This document shows positions 1 through 5,433 of a stretch of DNA of 5,433 bases, in pieces. Positions within the stretch are counted from its first letter, which is position 1. Every line of letters starts with the position of its first letter. Under the pieces are notes generated by a model that did not search any database, was not told where the DNA came from, and worked only from the letters and a program-made list of their open reading frames with translations. The DNA comes from Desulfobacterales bacterium (GTDB lineage: Bacteria; Desulfobacterota; Desulfobulbia; Desulfobulbales; BM004). The DNA lies in assembly GCA_030621655.1 (NCBI GenBank), contig JAUXHH010000125.1:1-5433 (forward strand), in the 5' to 3' direction. A program made the position numbers and the translations under genes.

Positions 1-1
1 A

Positions 2-829
2 GAGGGCAGTCACGTAAAACAGGGTGATTTAATTGCCCGGCTTGACACAGGTGATTACGAGAATAGAAGAAATTCCATCAAGGCAGCATATAACCTGGCC
101 CTTATAAATTTAAAGCGGTTATCGGGCCTGCACGAACAGGAGATTATCGCCCAATCCAGATATGATTCTGTCAAGGCAGAGGTGGAGTCACTTGAGGCTG
201 ATCTGGCTACTGCCGAATTGCAATTGAAACGGTGTTTTATTAAATCTTCTATTGCAGGGATTGTCAATGAACTCCCTGCCAAAAAAGGACTTTATCTTGC
301 TGTCGGAGATCCTGTAGCCACGGTGCTGGATATTGAACGACTCAAGGTGATTGTCGGTATCCCGGAATCAGATGTTCATGCAGTGCGAAAGATTGACAGG
401 TTTGAAATAACGATTGAGGCCTTAGGCAATAAAGAAATAACAGGCACGAAATATTTTCTGGCAATTGCTCCTGAATCACTGGCCCAGGTTTACAGACTTG
501 AGTTGGAAGTGGAAAATAAGCTGGAAGAGATTCTGCCCGGCATGTTTGCCAGGGTTGAAATAGTCAAACAGGAATTTCCCGATGCCCTTGCCATCCCTTT
601 GTACGCCGTCATTTCCCGTGACAATAAACATTACGTCTATGTGGAAGAGAACAATGTCGCAAAACTCCAGGAAGTAAAGCTCGGTATTCTCGATGGCTGG
701 CAGATCCAGATCACCGAAGGGCTCAAACCAGGGGGGAAAGTCATTGTTGTCGGGCAGCGCAGCGTGGATGAAGGGCAGAGACTAAATGTGGTAAAAAAGG
801 TCACCAACCCGGCGGAGATAACCAAGTGA
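2..829 (+). CDS. RND efflux periplasmic adaptor subunit (membrane fusion protein), 5'-truncated
   Basis: This is the C-terminal 275 residues of a membrane fusion protein, which links an inner-membrane RND pump to an outer-membrane channel across the periplasm. The frame is open from the window edge, so the signal peptide or lipobox and the first beta strands lie outside. Visible parts in order are: the first half of the lipoyl domain (residues 1-17, EGSHVKQGDLIARLD), a short alpha-helical hairpin (about 18-77, Leu/Ala/Glu-rich), the second lipoyl half (about 78-110, with SSIAGIVNELPAKKG and VGDPVATVLD), a beta-barrel domain (about 111-190, ending LPGMFARVEI) and a membrane-proximal domain (about 191-265, IPLYAVIS to GLKPGGKVIVVG). 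This is the standard HlyD/AcrA-type order. The only internal starts, such as GTG at 182, lie inside the hairpin and are not the true start. The stop overlaps the permease start by 4 bases, so the two are co-translated. The substrate cannot be read from the sequence. Confidence 0.93.
   Translation, partial: EGSHVKQGDLIARLDTGDYENRRNSIKAAYNLALINLKRLSGLHEQEIIAQSRYDSVKAEVESLEADLATAELQLKRCFIKSSIAGIVNELPAKKGLYLAVGDPVATVLDIERLKVIVGIPESDVHAVRKIDRFEITIEALGNKEITGTKYFLAIAPESLAQVYRLELEVENKLEEILPGMFARVEIVKQEFPDALAIPLYAVISRDNKHYVYVEENNVAKLQEVKLGILDGWQIQITEGLKPGGKVIVVGQRSVDEGQRLNVVKKVTNPAEITK
811..817 (+). promoter_or_regulatory. Ribosome binding site for the RND permease GTG start
   Basis: GGCGGAG lies inside the last codons of the adaptor gene, 8 bases before the GTG at 826. 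This spacing supports the GTG as the true start. It gives an N-terminus (MIVSDTAVRQ, then the first membrane helix) of the length expected for RND permeases. With the GTGA overlap it implies translational coupling to the adaptor. Confidence 0.7.
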
Positions 830-3800
830 TTGTTTCTGATACCGCCGTACGGCAGCGGGTAAGTGTTCTGGTGCTTGCCGCCATAATTCTGATCATTGGT
901 ACATACTGTTACAGAATCCTTCCACGGGAAAGCGATCCTGATATTACTATACCCAATGTTTTTGTCTCCACCAGCTATAAGGGTGTAGCCTCCAAAGATA
1001 TCGAAACCTCTATAACCATTGAGATCGAAAAAAAACTCAAAGGGCTTGAAGGGGTGAAAAAAATCCACTCAGTCAGTTCTGAGGGGCTTTCTTCCATAAA
1101 TATCGAATTTGTTACCGGGACAGACATCGATGATGTCTTGCAGAAGGTACGGGATCGAGTGGATGAGGCAAAAAATGAACTGCCTGCCGATCTCGAGGAA
1201 GACCCTTCAGTTTTTGAGGTCAATTTTTCCGAACTACCCATTGTTGTATTTTCTCTGTCAGGTACCTGCGGTATTGTTTGCCTGAAAGAAATTGCCGACG
1301 ACCTCAAGGATGAAATTGAGGCTATCCAGGGAGTTCTTGAAGCCGAAGTAACAGGAGGGATCGAACGGGAGATACGGGTCGAGGTCTTTCCGGAAAAACT
1401 TGCCTATTACAATATTCCGATACTTGCTCTGCAGGATGCCGTTACCCAGGAGAATAAAAATACATCGGGCGGTGTTATCCGTCTGGGAGACGGACGGTTT
1501 CAGTTAAGGGTGCCTGGTGAGTTTGATAGTCCGGATGATATCTATCATCTGATTGTTGGAACCCACCGGGGACAGCCGATCTATCTGAAGGATGTGGCCC
1601 GTGTAGTTGACGGTTTCAAGGATGAGACCAGCCGATCCAGGCTGAATGGCAGGGAAGCTATCAACATCATGGTCAAAAAGCGTGCCGGTGAGAACATCAT
1701 TGCTATCACCGATGGTGTTGATGATTTACTGGAACGTGTGCAGCCAACCTGGCCTAAAGGTACTGAGATTACCAAACTTATGGACAAGGCCAAGGATATT
1801 CGAAACATGGTGGCAGATCTTGAGAACAACATTCTCTCGGGCCTGGTTCTCGTCGTGTTCGTCATTCTTTTTGCCATGGGTATCAGGAATGCAATCCTCG
1901 TGAGTCTTGCCATTCCTTTTTCCATGCTTCTTACATTTACCGTTCTGTATATACTGGATATTACCTTGAATATGGTAGTTCTTTTCAGTCTTACTTTGGC
2001 ACTTGGTATGCTGGTGGACAATGCCATTGTTATCGTTGAAAACATCTATCGCTATATCGAGCAGGGTGTGCCGCGCTTGGAGGCAGCCCAAAAGGCTACT
2101 TCCGAAGTGGCTTATGCTGTCATCGGCTCCACCTTGACAACTCTGGCTGCATTTTCCCCAATGCTCTTCTGGCCGGGGATCATGGGAGAATTTATGAGTT
2201 ATCTCCCCTTGACCCTGATTATCACCCTTTCTTCCAGCCTGTTTGTTGCAATGATTATCAACCCGGCCCTGGCCGCAATTTTCATGAAGGTTAAACCTGG
2301 AAGCGGAAAAGTATCTGAAGCAGAGAAAAACCAAACTCTAAGTGCAGAAGAAATCGCTCAGGCTGGAGAAAGTCCTGTTTCAATTAGTGGACCTATACTC
2401 ACCCTGTATTCAAGGTCACTGCAGAAGGCTTTTAACCATAAAACAGTTGTAACTTTAATTGCTTTCTGTTTTCTCGTGCTTCTAATTCAGATATGGCTCC
2501 TCAGTGTTGGCCTGGAGAAGCCTGTGGAGTTTTTTCCCAATATTGAACCAAAGGCAATGTATGTAAATCTGGATACTCCTGAAGGGGCAGATCTGGATTA
2601 CGTAGATTCCGTTGTGCGTCAGGTTGAAAGTGCCGTGAACGGGTATGATATTTCACAGGATGCTGGATCGACAGTAGACCGGTATATGGCCTCGTACGAA
2701 CCCAAGGAACATGAGAAAAAAGACGGTAAAAAGTTTTTCGGCCCGAGCGATATTGCTAATATTGAACACATCTATGCCAAGTCAGTAGTAACATCAGGGC
2801 CCGGCATGATGTTTGACCCGAATGCCCCGAACCATGTCGGTATTCAGTTTATTGACCTTGAAGACAGGGTCAGGGCCAGTTCCGAATCCATGGAAGTTAT
2901 ACGTGAACGGGTGAAAAATATCCCGGGTGCCAAAATTACGGTAGCTGAACGGGAAGAGGGGCCGCCAACCGGGGCACCGATTAATATTGAAATTGCCGGT
3001 GATGATTTTGAGATTTTAGGACGTATTGCCAAAACCATTCGGGAGATGATCGCAAATATTCCTTTTGTTGTTGACATAAGGGATGACTATGTGGAAGGCA
3101 CCCCCACGGTTCGGGTAAGGCTTGACCGCCAGAAAGCCGCCCTTTTCGGTCTCACTACTGCTAATATCGGCACAGCGCTGAAAACCGCCTATAACGGCCT
3201 TGAGGTTTCCACTTACCGGGAAGGGGATGAGGATTACGATATCACCGTTCAGCTTTCAGATACAAACCGCAGAGTAACGGATGTTCTTCGAGAACTTATG
3301 CTGCCGACTCCATCAGGGAAACTGGTACCATTGACGACCTTGGCGCGTATTGAGTTTGCAGGAGGACTTGGGGATATTGTCCGTATTAATCATGAACGTG
3401 TCGTGACCGTAAAGGCCAATGTCGATGAGAATAAAATTCCCGGTCCGGTAGCCAGGGCTCAGGCAGAAGAACTGTTGAAGAGTTTCCCCATGCCTCCGGA
3501 GTATCGTATTACCTTTACAGGTGAGTTTGAATTTCAGAAGGAGTCAGAAGAGTTCCTTTCAAAGGCTTTTGCCATTGCTCTTTTTCTGATATTCCTGGTC
3601 TTGGTGACCCAGTTTAACTCTGTGGCCCAGCCCTTTATCATCATGACAGCTGTAATCCTTTCCCTGGGCGGTGCCTTCCTGGGATTGACCGTTATACGTT
3701 CTCCATTTGGTATAATTATGACAGGGGTCGGTGTTATCTCTCTTGCAGGAGTTGTGGTCAATAACGGTATTGTACTGGTTGATTATATAAACAAGCTCCG

Positions 3801-4143
3801 GAAGCGTGGTTTTGAATTACGCGATGCAGTAATGGCTGCCGGGGCAACAAGGCTGCGTCCGGTACTTTTGACAGCCGTAACAACCATTCTTGGCTTGCTG
3901 CCAATGGTGACCGGGGTCTCATACGATTTTCACAACCTGGCAATCTCGTGGGTAAGTGAATCGAGCCAGTGGTGGAGGTCCATGGCTATTGTGGTCATAT
4001 TCGGCCTGATGGTCGCCACCTTTCTGACCCTGGTGGTGGTACCTGTTCTTTATGTTTCCATCGATGAAAGCAAGGCCAAGTTGGCTGTCTTTCGCAGGAA
4101 AGTGAGATCTTTTATTCCCGGCAGTTCAATTGCCGATAAGTAG
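826..4143 (+). CDS. Efflux RND transporter permease subunit (AcrB/HAE1-like), complete
   Basis: This is an inner-membrane, proton-driven exporter that should act as a trimer and hand substrates to the adaptor encoded just upstream. At 1105 residues it is slightly longer than AcrB (about 1050). It has the duplicated RND plan. Membrane helix 1 is near residues 13-31. A large periplasmic porter/docking region follows (about 32-333). Helices 2-6 lie between about 335 and 485, then a hydrophilic cytoplasmic linker (about 487-535) and helix 7 (about 539-561). The second periplasmic region spans about 562-910, and helices 8-12 lie between about 911 and 1078. The helix 4 motif is GMLVDNAIVIVEN (D398, N399), where AcrB has two Asp. 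Helix 10 reads GVVVNNGIVLVDY, with N979 at the position of the AcrB Lys940. R1009 and T1016 in TRLRPVLLT match AcrB Arg971 and Thr978. A periplasmic Cys pair (C148, C152) is unusual. The GTG start is supported by GGCGGAG and the 4-base overlap. No RND-typical outer-membrane factor follows. Drug, metal, lipid or solvent substrate cannot be decided, but the helix 4 motif is unlike the CusA metal type. Confidence 0.96.
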   Translation: MIVSDTAVRQRVSVLVLAAIILIIGTYCYRILPRESDPDITIPNVFVSTSYKGVASKDIETSITIEIEKKLKGLEGVKKIHSVSSEGLSSINIEFVTGTDIDDVLQKVRDRVDEAKNELPADLEEDPSVFEVNFSELPIVVFSLSGTCGIVCLKEIADDLKDEIEAIQGVLEAEVTGGIEREIRVEVFPEKLAYYNIPILALQDAVTQENKNTSGGVIRLGDGRFQLRVPGEFDSPDDIYHLIVGTHRGQPIYLKDVARVVDGFKDETSRSRLNGREAINIMVKKRAGENIIAITDGVDDLLERVQPTWPKGTEITKLMDKAKDIRNMVADLENNILSGLVLVVFVILFAMGIRNAILVSLAIPFSMLLTFTVLYILDITLNMVVLFSLTLALGMLVDNAIVIVENIYRYIEQGVPRLEAAQKATSEVAYAVIGSTLTTLAAFSPMLFWPGIMGEFMSYLPLTLIITLSSSLFVAMIINPALAAIFMKVKPGSGKVSEAEKNQTLSAEEIAQAGESPVSISGPILTLYSRSLQKAFNHKTVVTLIAFCFLVLLIQIWLLSVGLEKPVEFFPNIEPKAMYVNLDTPEGADLDYVDSVVRQVESAVNGYDISQDAGSTVDRYMASYEPKEHEKKDGKKFFGPSDIANIEHIYAKSVVTSGPGMMFDPNAPNHVGIQFIDLEDRVRASSESMEVIRERVKNIPGAKITVAEREEGPPTGAPINIEIAGDDFEILGRIAKTIREMIANIPFVVDIRDDYVEGTPTVRVRLDRQKAALFGLTTANIGTALKTAYNGLEVSTYREGDEDYDITVQLSDTNRRVTDVLRELMLPTPSGKLVPLTTLARIEFAGGLGDIVRINHERVVTVKANVDENKIPGPVARAQAEELLKSFPMPPEYRITFTGEFEFQKESEEFLSKAFAIALFLIFLVLVTQFNSVAQPFIIMTAVILSLGGAFLGLTVIRSPFGIIMTGVGVISLAGVVVNNGIVLVDYINKLRKRGFELRDAVMAAGATRLRPVLLTAVTTILGLLPMVTGVSYDFHNLAISWVSESSQWWRSMAIVVIFGLMVATFLTLVVVPVLYVSIDESKAKLAVFRRKVRSFIPGSSIADK

Positions 4144-4170
4144 GTAAGAAAGGTAAAATAGGGTGGAAAA

Positions 4171-4206
4171 CCTGCGGGCTAAAAGTTCTACAACTCCTTT
4201 TGCAGG
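4171..4206 (-). terminator. Imperfect hairpin at the convergent gene junction, possible terminator for the minus-strand unit
   Basis: On the plus strand CCTGC (4171-4175) pairs with GCAGG (4202-4206). Inside it, AAAAGTT (4181-4187) pairs with AACT (4192-4195) and TTT (4198-4200) around a CTAC loop, leaving a 5-base bulge (GGGCT) on one side and a 2-base bulge (CC) on the other. Read on the minus strand the stem is followed at once by TTTT (complement of AAAA at 4167-4170) and then CCACC, a short U-tract. On the plus strand no U-tract follows. The bulges make this a weak candidate. Its location, downstream of the minus-strand genes and 27 bases past the permease stop, is right for a terminator. 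Confidence 0.35.
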
Positions 4207-4400
4207 GTAAACCCTTCAACTGCCCTTTTCATCCCCTTCAGTGGTGAAGTTTTGACAAGATTTTCTAAGACCGCTTTAAAATCATCGTCTGTCGTACCAA
4301 AGAAATTAATGACCCTGATATAAAGGGTGTTGATAGATTTGAGTCCGAATTGGGCTTCCCCTATATGTGTTTGTATCCCTTGTAAAGTGCCTTCAAACAA
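4188..4400 (-). CDS. Unrecognised small protein (70 aa) or remnant of a longer gene
   Basis: I do not recognise this reading frame. It would encode about 70 residues from a TTG start, beginning 41 bases after the stop of the transferase gene and on the same strand, so it could be a third gene of that unit. The composition looks protein-like: mixed hydrophobic and charged residues, no cysteine, a central segment with an aromatic/aliphatic run (NTLYIRVINFFG), an acidic patch (TTDDDF) and a basic C-terminal part (LKGMKRAVEG). No signal peptide or membrane helix is evident. The start is poor: a GGAG sits only one base before the TTG, and the only better-spaced purines are a weak GGA 9 bases upstream. 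The frame is open a further seven codons to a TGA at 4422-4424 (adding NNIGNWS) without ATG or GTG. It may therefore be a decayed C-terminal fragment rather than an intact gene. No other gene is seen between 4144 and 4441 on either strand. Confidence 0.35.
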   Translation of the reverse strand: MFEGTLQGIQTHIGEAQFGLKSINTLYIRVINFFGTTDDDFKAVLENLVKTSPLKGMKRAVEGFTLQKEL

Positions 4401-4426
4401 ACTCCAGTTTCCGATGTTATTTCAGG

Positions 4427-4444
4427 TGAGTTTTCTAAAACTCA
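4427..4444. repeat. 18-base perfect inverted repeat overlapping the transferase stop codon
   Basis: TGAGTTTTCTAAAACTCA consists of two 8-base arms (TGAGTTTT and AAAACTCA) around a 2-base centre. The last three bases on the plus strand are the complement of the TGA stop of the minus-strand transferase gene. The stem is AT-rich and neither strand has a U-tract after it, so it is not a standard intrinsic terminator. It could be a weak RNA hairpin that slows transcription or protects the mRNA end, a protein-binding palindrome, or chance. Confidence 0.5.
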
Positions 4445-5203
4445 GCAGTTTATTAACCTCCAGGTACCACTCCGTAGAATGTGATGAGGTTTGAAGTTTG
4501 CCTTGTAGTCCATCTGTCTAACATCTTCGATCCAGTACCCCAGATAAACGAACTCTATTCCTTTTTGCATACAAAAGTCAATAAGATACAATATGTTATA
4601 GGTTCCAGGACTTCTTTTGCCCTCTGCAGGATCAAAATAAAAAAACACAATATTAAGCCAGGTTGTACTCAAATCGACAATTGCCACACCAACCAGTCTG
4701 GATCCGATTCTGTAGCTGACCTCAACTGTATTGGTTATGTGGTTCAGGAAAAAACCGTTATAATAATCAAGGGCAGAACTGTCACGTCCCGGATATCTGG
4801 CAGCAAGGAATTTTTCCAGGAGGGCAAGATTTTCACGGCTGCAGGTAAGTGGGGTTATCTCGACAGTGATATCCCGGTTTTTATTCCAGGTTCTTTTCTG
4901 GTTTCTATTAGCCTTGAATTCTTGTGGGTCGATGCGGATCGGTACACATGCCTGACATCCTTTACAGTGCATATTATATAAGATATTACCGTTTCGGCGA
5001 TAACCCGAGGCAAGATATGCTCCCATCAGAAAGTCAGGCATTGTGTCAAAAAGAGCCTGGTTGTAAACAGCCGTATATGTCATGCCGTAAGGGCATTCAA
5101 TAGAGGACTGGATAAAGTACTGTTCCAGCTCTGCCTTAATGCGAAGAGCCTCTATGGGTAAGGTGTTCTGCTTTTCAGCCATGGGATCACGGACAGCTCT
5201 CAT
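4442..5203 (-). CDS. bpt: Aspartate/glutamate leucyltransferase (Bpt), arginyl-tRNA-protein transferase (ATE) family
   Basis: This cytoplasmic enzyme moves an amino acid (Leu in characterised bacterial Bpt, Arg in eukaryotic ATE1) from its tRNA to an acidic protein N-terminus, creating an N-degron read by ClpS for ClpAP degradation. It is 253 residues long, near the family norm. The N-terminal ATE domain shows ECPYG (C37), SGYRRNGNILY (about 66-76) and the cluster HCKGCQAC (C80, C83, C86), followed by VPIRI and a basic NQKRTWNKN stretch. The C-terminal domain shows the acyltransferase-fold signatures FYFDPAEGKRSPGTYNIL (about 188-205) and FVYLGYWIEDVRQMDYKANF (about 218-237). The four cysteines match those conserved in the family and proposed to bind metal, Fe-S or haem in ATE1. 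I chose the ATG at 5201-5203 because it overlaps the upstream stop as ATGA. No clear Shine-Dalgarno precedes it, and Met8 is an alternative. It has about 36 residues before C37, somewhat more than I recall as usual. Leu versus Arg specificity cannot be told by eye. Confidence 0.92.
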   Translation of the reverse strand: MRAVRDPMAEKQNTLPIEALRIKAELEQYFIQSSIECPYGMTYTAVYNQALFDTMPDFLMGAYLASGYRRNGNILYNMHCKGCQACVPIRIDPQEFKANRNQKRTWNKNRDITVEITPLTCSRENLALLEKFLAARYPGRDSSALDYYNGFFLNHITNTVEVSYRIGSRLVGVAIVDLSTTWLNIVFFYFDPAEGKRSPGTYNILYLIDFCMQKGIEFVYLGYWIEDVRQMDYKANFKPHHILRSGTWRLINC

Positions 5204-5433
5204 TTATTGGAATTGTGCTGGTCAGGCAAGACAGGTTGTTTTTGCAGACGCTTGTAATAAAAATTCTGGCCGTATAAAACAGACACCGGGTTATGTCCGG
5301 CGACACGGTCCTTAACCACCAGAGTGGTAACCGGGGCATCGGAATACTTGGTAAACAGGATATCATGGCCAACGCAGAGTCCGACAATGATATTCAGATC
5401 AGTCTCGGCACGGTTTAAAAGCCTGGCTTGTGC
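5200..5433 (-). CDS. DUF1847 family protein, C-terminal 77 residues (5' end beyond window)
   Basis: The minus-strand frame is open from the window edge to a TGA at 5200-5202 and has no start codon of its own here because the gene is cut. The 77 residues contain TDLNIIVGLCVGHDILF, YSDAPVTTLVVKDR and AGHNPVSVLY, followed by a hydrophilic tail (QKQPVLPDQHNSNK). I recognise the pattern of GLCVGHD, APVT-L-VKDR and GHNP from the DUF1847 family of predicted cytoplasmic metal-binding proteins. Their function is unknown, and their Cys-rich N-terminal part would lie outside this window. A Cys and a His are visible in GLCVGHD and another His in GHNP. The gene overlaps the transferase start by 4 bases (ATGA), which implies one transcript and coupled translation. 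The family call comes from memory and should be confirmed by a profile search. Confidence 0.78.
   Translation of the reverse strand, partial: AQARLLNRAETDLNIIVGLCVGHDILFTKYSDAPVTTLVVKDRVAGHNPVSVLYGQNFYYKRLQKQPVLPDQHNSNK

Noticed and set aside
182..829. GTG at 182 as the start of the adaptor gene
   Set aside because: The frame continues upstream to the window edge with typical lipoyl-domain and hairpin sequence, so 182 is internal to a truncated gene.
637..1068. 143-codon minus-strand frame across the adaptor-permease junction
   Set aside because: It is antisense to two confidently assigned overlapping genes and has no recognisable domain.
1726..2334. 202-codon minus-strand frame within the permease
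   Set aside because: It is rich in His, Gln, Asn and Lys, and lies antisense to the highly conserved helix 2-6 region of the RND permease. It is a shadow of the coding bias.
4481..4981. 166-codon plus-strand frame inside the transferase gene
   Set aside because: It is antisense to a protein with clear Bpt/ATE motifs, its translation resembles no family I know, and it has no partner genes. It is a shadow frame.
5187..5387. 66-codon minus-strand frame at the right end
   Set aside because: It overlaps the DUF1847-type frame out of phase, and its translation looks random (many Pro, Ser, Thr and Arg). The conserved motifs are in the other frame.
1..5433. CRISPR arrays, tRNA or rRNA genes, insertion sequences, attachment sites
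   Set aside because: I saw no spaced direct repeats, no tRNA-like cloverleaf sequence, no transposase motifs and no terminal inverted repeats. The window is almost entirely accounted for by coding sequence.

Overview
The window is bacterial DNA of moderate GC with tightly packed genes. It most likely comes from a Gram-negative, because it encodes an envelope-spanning RND efflux pump together with a leucyl/arginyl-tRNA-protein transferase. The style of the RND permease and the pairing of the transferase with a DUF1847 protein suggest a deltaproteobacterium (Desulfobacterota). That placement is an impression from recalled family resemblance, not something the sequence proves.

Layout: positions 2-829 (+) hold the C-terminal 275 residues of a periplasmic adaptor (membrane fusion protein). 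Positions 826-4143 (+) hold the complete 1105-residue inner-membrane RND permease. The two overlap by 4 bases (GTGA) and are clearly one operon. Positions 4144-4441 form a convergent junction with an imperfect hairpin, an unrecognised small reading frame on the minus strand and an 18-base perfect palindrome. Positions 4442-5203 (-) hold a complete bpt/ATE-type aminoacyl-tRNA-protein transferase. Positions 5200-5433 (-) hold the C-terminal 77 residues of a DUF1847-type protein, whose stop codon overlaps the transferase start by 4 bases (ATGA). This last gene is cut by the window edge and has no start codon here, so a search requiring start codons would miss it.

Function: the plus-strand pair should build two of the three parts of a tripartite efflux pump. 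The adaptor bridges the proton-driven permease to a TolC-like outer-membrane channel, which is not in the window. The minus-strand pair is a separate, translationally coupled unit. The transferase attaches an amino acid to protein N-termini to create N-degrons for ClpS/ClpAP-type proteolysis, and the role of the DUF1847 partner is unknown.

I do not see a clearly new biological system. The points most worth a second look are the transferase-DUF1847 coupling, the non-AcrB-like proton-relay residues in the permease, a periplasmic CxxxC pair in the permease, and the unidentified small frame with its flanking palindrome.
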